Position numbers and translations under genes: made by a program
Part shown: positions 14,941 to 22,327 of the stretch, piece after piece
How positions within the stretch are numbered: position 1 is the first letter of the stretch
How the letters are laid out: every line of letters starts with the position of its first letter
Notes under the pieces: generated by a model
Databases searched by the model: none
Told to the model about the DNA's origin: nothing
Seen by the model: the letters and a program-made list of their open reading frames with translations, nothing else
Assembly (NCBI GenBank): GCA_017480115.1
Contig: JAFVBH010000031.1
Span: 1-47,925, forward strand
Origin: Clostridia bacterium
Lineage (GTDB): Bacteria > Bacillota > Clostridia > Oscillospirales > Acutalibacteraceae
Direction of reading: 5' to 3'
DNA: 47,925 nucleotides

Positions 14941-14976
14941 CCGTCTCGGTTGTTCCAGCAACCGGGGCGGTTTTTT
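14941..14976 (+). terminator. Rightward terminator hairpin reaching into the hicB stop
   Basis: CCGTCTCGGTTG and CAACCGGGGCGG form a 12-base stem (with G-T pairs) around TTCCAG, followed by TTTTTT. The T-run is on the plus strand and touches the hicB stop codon, so it would end a rightward transcript, although no rightward gene precedes it. Confidence 0.55.
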
Positions 14977-15373
14977 ATGCGTTGATCTGTGCTTTCAACG
15001 CGTCCTGTAAAACTTGAGAAAAATTAACGCCCTTGCGTTCAGCCATTGTATTTAACCATGACGGGATCGTCAATGTCTTTTTTATAGCCTTGTTATCATA
15101 GAATTTGCGATATTCGATTGTATCACAGGCGACAAGAGATATAAAACTATCGTCATTTTCAGACAGGACAATAGAATTGATCTCCGACGGCGCGGGAATC
15201 GTTTTTCCGCCCTCCTCCATGTCATACAGCGTCAAGCATAAAACATCCGTTGCCATCTCCATTGCTTCGATGATGCTTTCACCTTGTGTATAGCAGCTTT
15301 CAAAATCCGGAAATTCCACGAAGATGAAATCCCCATCCTTTTTGAAGATCGCGGGATAAACATACTTTGCCAT
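14975..15373 (-). CDS. hicB: HicB-family antitoxin
   Basis: At 132 residues it has the two-part layout of HicB: an N-terminal partial RNase-H-like fold (YPAIFKKDGDFIFVEFPDF, then GESIIEAMEMATDVL) and a C-terminal ribbon-helix-helix type DNA-binding segment (KTLTIPSWLNTMAERKGVN). HicB neutralises the HicA mRNA interferase and represses the operon. It is the second gene after hicA, 45 bases downstream, with its own AAGGAG ribosome site. Its location between int and the repressor operon marks it as a prophage accessory module. Confidence 0.93.
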   Translation of the reverse strand: MAKYVYPAIFKKDGDFIFVEFPDFESCYTQGESIIEAMEMATDVLCLTLYDMEEGGKTIPAPSEINSIVLSENDDSFISLVACDTIEYRKFYDNKAIKKTLTIPSWLNTMAERKGVNFSQVLQDALKAQINA

Positions 15374-15418
15374 GATTGAAAAACTCCTTTTTAATATATT
15401 GTGTGGCGGAAATGGGCT

Positions 15419-15604
15419 TTATTCAAGTCCCGCGTCCCTGCGAATGGATTTTAGCGTCCCGGATGCGACCTCTTTTTTATCGTGTCTGCCGACTGGAAAC
15501 TGTTTTTGCGTTTTCGGACTGAACCAGATTTCATGGTTGTTTCCTTCGCGGATTACGTAACATCCGATTTCTCGCAGTTTTCGTTTTAATTCGCTATGGG
15601 TCAT
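15419..15604 (-). CDS. hicA: HicA-family toxin (mRNA interferase)
   Basis: A 61-residue protein with a double-stranded-RNA-binding-like fold: MTHSELKRKLREIGCYVI at the N-terminus, the catalytic histidine motif GNNHEIWF, and PVGRHDKKEVASGTLKSI at the C-terminus. It cleaves mRNAs when not bound by HicB. An in-frame GTG at 15613 would add three residues, but the ATG at 15604 has better spacing from GAGG. It is driven by the strong promoter at 15625-15653. Confidence 0.93.
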   Translation of the reverse strand: MTHSELKRKLREIGCYVIREGNNHEIWFSPKTQKQFPVGRHDKKEVASGTLKSIRRDAGLE

Positions 15605-15624
15605 TCCCTTCACCTCACAAATAT

Positions 15625-15653
15625 ATTATAACACGTGTTTATACGTATGTCAA
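15625..15653 (-). promoter_or_regulatory. hicAB promoter with overlapping palindromes
   Basis: On the minus strand, a perfect TTGACA (15653-15648) and TATAAT (15630-15625) are 17 bases apart. The spacer contains two palindromes, ATACGTAT (15641-15648) and AACACGTGTT (15630-15639), likely operators for HicB autoregulation. Confidence 0.8.
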
Positions 15654-15726
15654 CATGCTGTTATAATATTTTTTTGAATGTCTATGCTTTTATTGGCAAT
15701 CTTAGAATATTTTGATGGGGCGTTTT

Positions 15727-16191
15727 TTATATGTTTTTATTCTTGCCGTAAAAAATGCGTCCGTTTTCCAAATTGACACGATACATGCAGCCTTTAGAAT
15801 GAAGTATATCGGGGTGAAGGCATTTTCGTTGATCGGAACATTCAACATATCTATGGCAACAACCGAATGTTTCCGCGGTATAATTCTTTATAATAAAATT
15901 ATCAACATCCTCAAATAATAGCGCAATAATATCCATGAGATGTTCCTCTTTGGCGATTGAATATTTACAGAGTTCAGCTGTCGTTTCTGTAAACTGGATA
16001 TTTTCATAGCCAGAGATATTGATTCTATATTTTGAGTAAAGATTAATTTTAGTTTTTAGAGGAACGATCTTAAACAGAAGCAAAGAATCACAATATACTG
16101 ATGAGGAATTGTCTGCATTTTCGATATATTTAAACTTGTCAAAAAAAACAGTACTGGACGCAAATAAAGAACAATATGACTGTATATTCAT
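15727..16191 (-). CDS. Prophage protein of unknown function, coupled to the exonuclease gene
   Basis: 154 residues with no recognised domain. It is rich in Tyr, Asn and Ile and contains five Cys; there is no signal peptide or clear membrane helix. Its ATG overlaps the stop codon of the exonuclease-BRCT gene (TAATG), so the two are translated together and probably act together. Both lie in an AT-rich island on the lysogeny side of the prophage, unlike the GC-richer structural genes, which suggests separate acquisition. Confidence 0.7.
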   Translation of the reverse strand: MNIQSYCSLFASSTVFFDKFKYIENADNSSSVYCDSLLLFKIVPLKTKINLYSKYRINISGYENIQFTETTAELCKYSIAKEEHLMDIIALLFEDVDNFIIKNYTAETFGCCHRYVECSDQRKCLHPDILHSKGCMYRVNLENGRIFYGKNKNI

Positions 16192-17570
16192 TATGTATTT
16201 TCCTCCTCGTAACCAATCATTTCATAAAAAACTGACTCAGGAATAACCTCTATATCATATCCCTGAAGTTTGAGCTGTTCTGCCTTTTTGTGCTTATTGC
16301 TTTTTCCATCTTTAATGGATTTACAATAATCGTTATTGCCGAGAATTAGAAAGTTTGTTCTTTGCGTGACACGGTCCTCGCAATTGCCCCCCAAATCAAC
16401 AACAAGCTGGGCAGCGTCTTTACGTTGCATTTCTGCAAGGGTGCCTGTGAATACGCATACTTTTCCGTAAAAAGGGTGGTTTTCATCAAATGATTCACGA
16501 GTAGTTTCTATTTGGCTAACAGCAAGCTTGCGCCAGTTATTAGCTGAGGTTTTATGTTCAGACGGTAGCTCATTAAATCCTCCCATTTCGCTTACACGCT
16601 CACCAAGCTTACAAAAGCAATCAAATGTGGTTTGACAATCGCATAGTGCTCGATGAAAACCATTTGGCTTTATATCAAATTCTTTAGCAATATCAACTAA
16701 GCGGTGTTGGGGTAGACTTGAGAGTACCTTTCTTGCAATTTGTAGGGTATCAATAAAATCATTACGGACAGGTTCATTTAATATCTTTACAAACCAATCA
16801 TAAAGAAAATTAATATCGAAGTTTATATTATGACCAACGATAATATCATTACCTATAAAGGCTTGCGCATGAGGAAAAATATCTTTCGGCAAGGGTGCGT
16901 CAGCAAGCATCTCGTTGGTTATCCCCGTAAGTTGACTGATAAAACTGCTGACTTCTTCCGGTGGTTTTACTAAGGAAGAAAAAGTATCTATGATTTTGCC
17001 ATTGCGAATACGTAGTGCGCCGATTTCAATAATACTATCATAATAAGGGGATCGCCCCGTCGTTTCAAGATCAAGAACAACAAAATTGGAGGGAAATTCA
17101 AGTAAACTCATTCCCTTTAACGGGCGGGAAACTGATGATATAAATTGCTTTGATTGAGTTGTTGCATGCTCTGATACGGATAAATCAAGGGAGTTTAAAT
17201 CTGTACCCAAATAGGCTGTTTCTGTATTGTCTGCAAAAAATTTCTTTATTTTATTATAAGAAAAGGAAATTAGATCTGCATAATTAAAAAGGTCATCCAT
17301 GGAGGAAAGATAAATTTTCCAATGCCGTTGATTTTTGTTTTTTACTCCAGCTAATCGCGGATCCACTTCATAATAACCCCATAAATCAAGAGAAATCCAT
17401 AATGTATTTGCTGTGGCTTTGAATCTGCAAAAATCACCACAATGAACGCATGTTACAAGAGATAGATAATTAGATGTGCGACGATCAACTTTTAAATCAG
17501 ATGCTTCGGGAAGAATTTTTTTTATATTCTCTAAAAAAATTGCTTCGTAACGGGAAATGCTAAGTTCCAT
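16191..17570 (-). CDS. DEDDh 3'-5' exonuclease with C-terminal BRCT domain
   Basis: 459 residues. Residues 1-~150 form an uncharacterised domain with a CVHC cluster. Residues ~163-325 are a DnaQ-like exonuclease with all five DEDDh residues visible: D167 and E169 (VLDLETTG), D252 (HNINFD), H306 and D311 (FHRALCDC). From ~370 a BRCT domain follows (YGKVCVFTGTLAEMQRKDA, DRVTQRTNFLILG) like those of NAD-dependent DNA ligases. It lies 49 bases after the repressor gene with no terminator seen, so it is probably expressed in the lysogen. Repair or anti-phage activity are both possible. Confidence 0.85.
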   Translation of the reverse strand: MELSISRYEAIFLENIKKILPEASDLKVDRRTSNYLSLVTCVHCGDFCRFKATANTLWISLDLWGYYEVDPRLAGVKNKNQRHWKIYLSSMDDLFNYADLISFSYNKIKKFFADNTETAYLGTDLNSLDLSVSEHATTQSKQFISSVSRPLKGMSLLEFPSNFVVLDLETTGRSPYYDSIIEIGALRIRNGKIIDTFSSLVKPPEEVSSFISQLTGITNEMLADAPLPKDIFPHAQAFIGNDIIVGHNINFDINFLYDWFVKILNEPVRNDFIDTLQIARKVLSSLPQHRLVDIAKEFDIKPNGFHRALCDCQTTFDCFCKLGERVSEMGGFNELPSEHKTSANNWRKLAVSQIETTRESFDENHPFYGKVCVFTGTLAEMQRKDAAQLVVDLGGNCEDRVTQRTNFLILGNNDYCKSIKDGKSNKHKKAEQLKLQGYDIEVIPESVFYEMIGYEEENT

Positions 17571-17619
17571 AAAGATAACCTCTTTTATCTTTTTGTGAAA
17601 TCAATATAGTAAATATTTT

Positions 17620-17988
17620 CTACGCGCGCCTTGATTCTTTTTGAATAGTATATTTATCTGCCTTTAACATTTGCTTGACTGTCCCGCGGATTTCGGCTTT
17701 GTCCTCTACGTCAAGCTGGTCAATAAGCAACGCCAAATCATAGGTTTCAGAAGAAAAAGGATTATCCCGAGCAGGTTGAGCTTCATCTTCCCATCCAAGC
17801 AAATATATCGCCGTGACATTCAACGCCTTAGCAATTGATTTTATCCTGTCAACAGGAATTTTTTCAGTTTCCCCCATGGCATACCGCTGTAGTGCGGATT
17901 TTGGAATGCCTGTAAGTTTTGATAATTCTCCATATGACATATTTTTTTCGCCTATTAAATCTAAGATTCGGCAAGATAAATCACTCAT
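17620..17988 (-). CDS. CI-like lysogeny repressor (XRE-family HTH)
   Basis: 122 residues with an N-terminal helix-turn-helix (MSYGELSKLTGIPKSALQRY) and a short C-terminal region lacking the LexA/CI-type autoprotease. The start at 17988 is chosen because GGTGG lies eight bases before it; the open frame extends a further 44 codons upstream across the operators and promoter. It diverges from the Cro-like gene, and operators lie in and around both promoters, so it is the likely switch protein. Without a protease domain, induction must work differently from lambda, for example through a separate antirepressor or peptidase. Confidence 0.88.
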   Translation of the reverse strand: MSDLSCRILDLIGEKNMSYGELSKLTGIPKSALQRYAMGETEKIPVDRIKSIAKALNVTAIYLLGWEDEAQPARDNPFSSETYDLALLIDQLDVEDKAEIRGTVKQMLKADKYTIQKESRRA

Positions 17989-18007
17989 ATAAATACCACC
18001 TAATGTG

Positions 18008-18036
18008 AATATAACACAATCGTCCCAAAAAAGCAA
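18008..18036 (-). promoter_or_regulatory. Repressor promoter (PRM-like)
   Basis: On the minus strand, TTGCTT (18036-18031) and TATATT (18013-18008) with a 17-base spacer. An operator copy (18021-18035) fills the spacer and touches the -35, which predicts autorepression. Confidence 0.65.
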
Positions 18037-18125
18037 TACAAAATCACAAAAAAATAAAAATTCGTCCCAAAAGTGCTTGACAAATAAAAATAAGCGTGTT
18101 ATGATGAATTCGTCCCACAAATGGA
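18021..18125. promoter_or_regulatory. Lysogeny operators O1-O3
   Basis: Three direct copies of CGTCCCAmAAAnnGC-like sites start at 18021, 18063 and 18111. O1 lies in the repressor promoter, O2 overlaps the -35 of the rightward promoter, and O3 lies just after its -10. A fourth copy (CGTCCCAAAAATGCA, 18357-18371) follows the Cro-like gene. O3 and O4 also show partial inverted halves (GTCCC..GGAAC; GTCC..GGAC). Binding by the adjacent HTH proteins is inference from position. Confidence 0.75.
18077..18105 (+). promoter_or_regulatory. Rightward lytic promoter (PR-like)
   Basis: TTGACA (18077-18082), 17 bases, TATGAT (18100-18105). O2 ends on the first -35 base and O3 begins five bases after the -10, so repressor binding would block initiation. 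Confidence 0.85.
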
Positions 18126-18139
18126 ACGGAGGTGACTAT

Positions 18140-18355
18140 ATGCTCAATCAAAATACAAAACGCTTATTGTGTTCAAAGATTTTAGCGGCGGGTTATACAC
18201 AAAGATCACTCGCAGATAAAGTCGGTATGTCAAAAAATGCGCTTAATGCAAAAATTAACGGGAAAAGTGAATTTAATTTAGGCGAGATAAATCGTATCTG
18301 TAATGCGCTTAATATTTGCAATCCCATAGAAAAAGCTGAAATTTTTTTACAGTAA
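18140..18355 (+). CDS. Cro-like HTH regulator
   Basis: A 71-residue protein that is almost entirely a helix-turn-helix domain (GYTQRSLADKVGMSKNALNA, then EINRICNALNI). ATG 18140 has a perfect AGGTGA-type ribosome site (CGGAGGTGA); the frame is open upstream, but those codons cover the promoter. It is the first rightward gene and faces the repressor gene, the usual Cro position. Confidence 0.85.
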   Translation: MLNQNTKRLLCSKILAAGYTQRSLADKVGMSKNALNAKINGKSEFNLGEINRICNALNICNPIEKAEIFLQ

Positions 18356-18442
18356 TCGTCCCAAAAATGCAACAGGACAATGCTAAAGGCAGGTAAGGGA
18401 ATGTCAAAGGAAATAGACACTATTCAAAAGGAGCTGTGATTC

Positions 18443-18520
18443 ATGGATCAAAAAAAAGAATGCACCCTTACAGACGAGGGTGCGAAACAGAAAACGACTA
18501 CGATTTGTAAAAAATGCTGA
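18443..18520 (+). CDS. Possible 25-residue early peptide
   Basis: A short ORF (starts MDQKKECTL, ends TTTICKKC) with a GGAG ribosome site 12 bases upstream. Three cysteines, two of them in the terminal CKKC, might bind a metal. The DNA also forms a hairpin (GCACCC/GGGTGC), so this could instead be an RNA structure. Support is weak. Confidence 0.3.
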   Translation: MDQKKECTLTDEGAKQKTTTICKKC

Positions 18521-18624
18521 GATGCGTAAAAAACTTTCTAAAATTAAACTTCGAGTAACCTATTCTCAATAAGCCAACATTGGAGTGATTTGAAAATCTT
18601 AGCTGGAAAAGGCAGGTGAAGCAG

Positions 18625-18783
18625 ATGAATGACAAAATCAAAGAAATCCTCTTGAAACAAATGCAAATGTTACAAGAGGAGAGCGAAAAACGACGTAATT
18701 CTTATAAAAAGCTCGCAAGCCTTACAAACGCGATGGCGAGGATTGCAGAAGTTATGAATTCATTTCGTGGGTTCAACTTCTGA
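18625..18783 (+). CDS. Small helical protein (52 aa)
   Basis: Translates to a 52-residue, charged, coiled-coil-like protein (starts MNDKIKEILLKQMQM, then QEESEKRRNSYKKL). The ribosome site AGGTGA sits four bases before ATG 18625, and the leader GGCAGGTGA is repeated before the gene at 19024. Its 3' end overlaps the convergent small gene by 24 bases. Function unknown. Confidence 0.55.
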   Translation: MNDKIKEILLKQMQMLQEESEKRRNSYKKLASLTNAMARIAEVMNSFRGFNF

Positions 18784-18924
18784 ACTTTCTCTTTCTTCAA
18801 CGCGTTTTTGCATTGCGTTGTAAATATCAATGAACTTGTCTATCGCTTCTTCGGGGGTAAGTTTAGATACGTCCTGTTGTTGAAAATAAGCAAGAGCAAT
18901 TTTAAAACCTCGCTCATTATGCAT
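18760..18924 (-). CDS. Small leftward phage protein (54 aa)
   Basis: A 54-residue ORF on the minus strand with a strong GGAGA ribosome site. The protein (starts MHNERGFKIALAYFQQQ, with SKLTPEEAIDKFIDIYNAM following) is helical and acidic. It converges on the preceding small gene and diverges from the early operon at 19024, so it is the only leftward gene within the early region. It resembles other small uncharacterised clostridial phage proteins in texture only. Confidence 0.5.
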   Translation of the reverse strand: MHNERGFKIALAYFQQQDVSKLTPEEAIDKFIDIYNAMQKRVEERESSEVEPTK

Positions 18925-19023
18925 TTTAATTTCTCCTTTCCTTTTATTCGGCTACTGCAATAGCCTATAGAAAAAGGATAGCAAAAAAACAAAATCATGT
19001 CAAATAAAGGCAGGTGAAACAGA

Positions 19024-19266
19024 ATGACCGAACAGGCGAATTTCTGCCGGGTATCCGGCGTGCTGGTGGATATGCCGACGACCACATGGACGCCGTCGGG
19101 CGAACGATGTATTTTCAGCATTCAGCCGGACGGCGAACGGTTCCATATTCCCGTCATTATCGACGGGGAACGGGCGGTCACGGTCGAGGGTAAGATCGGC
19201 GTCCGCGTCAGAAAAAAACGCGGTATGCAAATTTACGAAAATGTTATTCGTTGCGATCATATTTAA
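19024..19266 (+). CDS. Small beta-rich protein, possible OB-fold ssDNA-binding protein
   Basis: 80 residues. FCRVSGVLVDMPTT, RCIFSIQPDGERFHIPVI and GKIGVRVRKKRGMQIYENVI read as five beta strands with basic and aromatic residues, as expected for a truncated SSB-like OB fold. The assignment is structural guesswork. It is the first gene of the main early operon. Confidence 0.6.
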   Translation: MTEQANFCRVSGVLVDMPTTTWTPSGERCIFSIQPDGERFHIPVIIDGERAVTVEGKIGVRVRKKRGMQIYENVIRCDHI

Positions 19267-19288
19267 TTGAGTGTTTGGAGGTATGAAA

Positions 19289-19615
19289 ATGAAAAAGACA
19301 AGGTGTTCCGCCCCGACATATACGCGAGAATATACAGATTGGTCGTCGGTTCCGGCGGTAATGAGCGTTGAGGATCTGTGCTGCCTGATGCATATTACGG
19401 AGCAGACAGCGTTCAAGATGTTGTCGGAAAAGAAAATCCCTGCGGAAAAGGTCGGCAGGGAGTGGCGGATCGATAAAGAAGCCGTCCGCAGCTATCTGAA
19501 CGGCGGCGTTCGTAACGACGGAGTATCCGTGTTGCCCTATGTGCAGATGATCGCGGAAAAATTCGAGCAATATTTCGGCGGAAAAGAAACCGCGACAGGA
19601 GGGCGCCCGGCATGA
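19289..19615 (+). CDS. Excisionase-family HTH protein
   Basis: 108 residues with a MerR-like winged helix of the excisionase type: VMSVEDLCCLMHITEQTAFK, then the wing VGREWRIDKEAVRSYL. Such proteins bend DNA during prophage excision or act as regulators. ATG 19289 is preferred since GGAGG lies seven bases before it. It overlaps the next gene by four bases. Confidence 0.75.
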   Translation: MKKTRCSAPTYTREYTDWSSVPAVMSVEDLCCLMHITEQTAFKMLSEKKIPAEKVGREWRIDKEAVRSYLNGGVRNDGVSVLPYVQMIAEKFEQYFGGKETATGGRPA

Positions 19616-19974
19616 ACTTAACCCACATTCGCCTGCGGGGGAAATACGGCGCATGGTCGGCGGTGGCGCAATCGTCGAATGAGCTGGGCGACTTTGCTCT
19701 GATGCAATCAGACGCATTCGGCGCCGAAGCGCCCCGGATTTTGGTACAGCTCGAATCCGGCTGCATTGTGCAGGTCTGCGAGACATATAAAGAGATCGAG
19801 ACCTCGAGCCGGGAACATTTTTACTCCGCAGAGCGAAAGCACGAGCTGATCGGCGACTTGCTGGGCGATCTTGCGGAAAAGCTGACATTGCAAGTTCCGA
19901 TGGAGAAGCTGAACGAAGTCTTTGGCCGGTTTTGTGAAATCATCAACGATACCGCCGCGACGGACGCGGCATAA
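19612..19974 (+). CDS. Early phage protein, unknown function
   Basis: 120 residues. The N-terminal half is beta-rich (LTHIRLRGKYGAWSAVAQS, RILVQLESGCIVQVCETY) and the C-terminal half helical (HELIGDLLGDLAEKL). No family recognised. Its ATG overlaps the stop of the excisionase-like gene (ATGA). Confidence 0.7.
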   Translation: MNLTHIRLRGKYGAWSAVAQSSNELGDFALMQSDAFGAEAPRILVQLESGCIVQVCETYKEIETSSREHFYSAERKHELIGDLLGDLAEKLTLQVPMEKLNEVFGRFCEIINDTAATDAA

Positions 19975-19992
19975 GCGTGTTGGGAGGACGCT

Positions 19993-20301
19993 ATGTTTTA
20001 TAGCTTTTTAACCATCTTCCTCTTTGCGGCGGTCGGGACGGGCATCTGTCTGATGGTATGGCATGACGCCCGGATTCGCGCATGGGAGGACAAGCAGTTA
20101 TCACGCCTGCGGGCTTGGTATATCAAAAAAACACTCGAAGCGGCGTGCGTATTTCATCGCACAGCCCGTACCGTACTGCGTTTTCGCGGAAAACATAATA
20201 TTTATAGGCTTTTAATAAATTCGTTTCGCCTGTATGATGCAAATACCGCGCTGCTTCGAGTGCAAAAGGAGGCAATTTATGAGCGATTTCGCGCTCAGTG
20301 A
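19993..20301 (+). CDS. Small membrane protein
   Basis: 102 residues with one N-terminal transmembrane helix (FLTIFLFAAVGTGICLMVW) and a basic, helical cytoplasmic tail rich in Arg. A GGAGG ribosome site lies before the ATG. Its last 23 bases overlap the start of the next gene. Confidence 0.65.
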   Translation: MFYSFLTIFLFAAVGTGICLMVWHDARIRAWEDKQLSRLRAWYIKKTLEAACVFHRTARTVLRFRGKHNIYRLLINSFRLYDANTALLRVQKEAIYERFRAQ

Positions 20302-20473
20302 ATATGAGCTGGTACGGGATAAATTACAGGAGAAAAACCATCGGCATTACTCTTATGGTCAGGTGCAGGCGTTGAAAACCGCCGGTAAGCTGAAAGTAAC
20401 GGTCACCGACCGCTGGGATAACGGTAGACCGAAAGCCGTAAATGTGGAATTTGCAGAAAAGGAGTCGGAATGA
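20279..20473 (+). CDS. Early phage protein, unknown function
   Basis: 64 residues from ATG 20279, which has an AAAGGAGG ribosome site; the frame is open 15 codons further upstream without a better start. A helical N-terminus (MSDFALSEYELVRDKLQEK) precedes a short beta-rich tail (KLKVTVTDRWDNGRPKAVN). Not recognised. Confidence 0.65.
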   Translation: MSDFALSEYELVRDKLQEKNHRHYSYGQVQALKTAGKLKVTVTDRWDNGRPKAVNVEFAEKESE

Positions 20474-20474
20474 T

Positions 20475-21035
20475 ATGCAGCTGAGTAAGATCGGGGCGAT
20501 ATTGAAAACCAATAAGATGATCGAGTATCTCGACGACGGCGAAGATCAGTGGATCGGCGACGGTACGGCGTATTACTGCGTGCGCGGTATGCCGCAATTG
20601 GAAAAAGATCAAATCTATACCTTGTTCGATATTCCGCAAGAGAAGCGCGGCGACTATATTTTCACGATCATCAGGGATTTGTGGAAATACAACATTGAAA
20701 ATACCGCGTCGGAGGAAATACCGGTCAAGCCCTACGCGCTGCGGCTGGGCTGGTTCGGTTCCGAACTGGCGCCGGTGAATACGCCCAACGGGCTGCTGAT
20801 GCTGGAAACGCAGTATTTAAAGCCTTTTAAAGACGAAAAGAGCGGCTATGAGCTGTACATGCGGTCATCGGAGAACGGGGACTGTTTTGCCGTAAAAAGC
20901 GGCATGTTCATTTTGGGAATTATTAAGCCGTACCCTGTCGTCGATCCCGTCCTGCGGGAGCAGATCAGAACGGTAAGCGGTCTGCTGCCGCCGGTCATGC
21001 CCCCGCAACCCCCGGAAAATGTGTCTATGCTGTAA
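20475..21035 (+). CDS. Early phage protein, unknown function
   Basis: 186 residues from ATG 20475 (AAAGGAG nine bases upstream). It is an alpha/beta protein with segments such as YYCVRGMPQLEKDQIYTLFD and PYALRLGWFGSELAPVNT, and a C-terminus ending in prolines (PPVMPPQPPEN). No catalytic motif was seen. Confidence 0.7.
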   Translation: MQLSKIGAILKTNKMIEYLDDGEDQWIGDGTAYYCVRGMPQLEKDQIYTLFDIPQEKRGDYIFTIIRDLWKYNIENTASEEIPVKPYALRLGWFGSELAPVNTPNGLLMLETQYLKPFKDEKSGYELYMRSSENGDCFAVKSGMFILGIIKPYPVVDPVLREQIRTVSGLLPPVMPPQPPENVSML

Positions 21036-21064
21036 TAAATAAATGAGTGTTAGGAGAAAAACAA

Positions 21065-21394
21065 ATGACAGATAAGAAATACATAGACGCTAATGCGCTG
21101 AAAAATCAAATTATGAATATGTACGGCTATCTCGACGAGGAAACGCTGGATACGGTAGTGAATGTTCTGGACAGTCAGCCCGCCGCGGACGTCGCTCCGA
21201 AGCAGCCGTGGATCAGCGTCAAGGACCGGCTGCCGGGACCGTTTTTATGTGTCTTAGCTACGGACGGCGAGTTTGTTTTCGTCGCAGCCTATCAGGGACA
21301 GCAAAGATGGAGCGGTAATGATGGTTTTGGTGACGTCACCCACTGGATGCCGCTGCCCGACCCGCCGGATGAGGGAGGCGCGCAGGATGGATAA
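21065..21394 (+). CDS. DUF551-type phage protein
   Basis: 109 residues. The C-terminal half has the DUF551 hallmark: PWISVKDRLPGPFLCVLATD, followed by THWMPLPDPPDEGG. The N-terminal half (YIDANALKNQIMNMYGYLD) is a helical segment found in many clostridial phage proteins. Start 21065 has AGGAGAAAAACAA upstream. It overlaps the methyltransferase gene by eight bases. Biochemical role unknown. Confidence 0.8.
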   Translation: MTDKKYIDANALKNQIMNMYGYLDEETLDTVVNVLDSQPAADVAPKQPWISVKDRLPGPFLCVLATDGEFVFVAAYQGQQRWSGNDGFGDVTHWMPLPDPPDEGGAQDG

Positions 21395-22238
21395 TTTTCA
21401 ACAGGTATCCATGATGGATACGGTGCCGGGCGTACCGGAACCGCGAAAGAGGAAAATCAAATGTGAGCTGTACAACGATAACTTTCAGAATTTCAAGCGT
21501 TATGGCATTCCGAAAGCCCAGCTTGTGATTGCGGATATTCCGTATAACATCGGTACAAACTTCTACGGTTCCAATCCGATGTGGTATAAAGGCGGCGACA
21601 ACGCCAATGGAGAAAGCAGACTCGCGGGCAAGGCGGCGTTCAACTCCGATTTTAACTTTAACATCGTCGAGTATTTCCACTTCTGCAACCGTCTGTTGAA
21701 AAAAGAGCCCGAGAAAAGCAACGGGCGCGGTAAATCCAGCGACGCGCCGTGTATGATCGTTTTTTGTTCCTTTCAACAAATTTCAATGCTGATCGAAACA
21801 GCAAAGCAGTATGGATTCAAACATAATATCCCGCTGACCTTTATCAAACGTAATTCCGCACAGGCTTTAAAGGCGAATATGCGGATCGTCGGAGCAACAG
21901 AGCATGCCGTCTTGCTGTATCGGGATAAGCTGCCGAAATTCCGCAATGTCGGAGCGGACGGAAAGAATCATATGGTATTCGATTGGTTTGAATGGCAGCG
22001 GGACAGCAAGAAGGAGTATGCGAAAATCCACCCGACACAGAAACCGATTGCCGTGTTGAAAAAGCTGATCGAAATTTTCACCGACCCCGGCGATGTTGTC
22101 ATCGATCCCTGCGCGGGCAGCGGATCAACGCTCCGCGCGGCGTATGAGCTGGGGCGGTCATGCTATGGCTTTGAGATCAGCCGCGATTTTTGCAGACAGG
22201 CATGGGCGGAGATGTTACCGCCGGAGGCAGAAACATGA
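21387..22238 (+). CDS. DNA adenine/cytosine-N4 methyltransferase
   Basis: 284 residues of the amino-methyltransferase class. The catalytic motif IV appears first (ADIPYNIGTNFYGS, residues ~49-62, a D-x-PY variant) and the SAM-binding motif I near the C-terminus (DPCAGSGSTLRAAYELGR), the permuted beta order. The HPTQKPIAVLKKLIEIF block precedes motif I as in orphan phage methylases. No restriction enzyme gene adjoins it, so protection from host restriction or regulation is likelier than a restriction pair. Start 21387 follows GGGAGG. Confidence 0.9.
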   Translation: MDNFQQVSMMDTVPGVPEPRKRKIKCELYNDNFQNFKRYGIPKAQLVIADIPYNIGTNFYGSNPMWYKGGDNANGESRLAGKAAFNSDFNFNIVEYFHFCNRLLKKEPEKSNGRGKSSDAPCMIVFCSFQQISMLIETAKQYGFKHNIPLTFIKRNSAQALKANMRIVGATEHAVLLYRDKLPKFRNVGADGKNHMVFDWFEWQRDSKKEYAKIHPTQKPIAVLKKLIEIFTDPGDVVIDPCAGSGSTLRAAYELGRSCYGFEISRDFCRQAWAEMLPPEAET

Positions 22239-22327
22239 CCTTTCTTGATTTTTTCGCCGGGATCGGCGTGATGGTTAATGTGGTTTACGTGATCGGGCGG
22301 GCGATAGGAGGCGCAGATCATGATTGA
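22235..22327 (+). CDS. Possible 30-residue peptide with C5-methylase-like start
   Basis: A short ORF (starts MTFLDFFAGIGVMVNVVYVI) that overlaps its upstream neighbour by ATGA and its downstream neighbour by eight bases. FLDFFAGIG copies motif I of cytosine-C5 methyltransferases, then diverges, so it may be a remnant; alternatively it is a one-helix membrane peptide. A GGAGG lies upstream. Confidence 0.4.
   Translation: MTFLDFFAGIGVMVNVVYVIGRAIGGADHD

Noticed and set aside
18021..18371. CRISPR-like array
   Set aside because: The CGTCCCA repeats are short (about 15 bases), irregularly spaced and associated with promoters; they fit operators. No cas genes or regular repeat-spacer arrays exist in the window.
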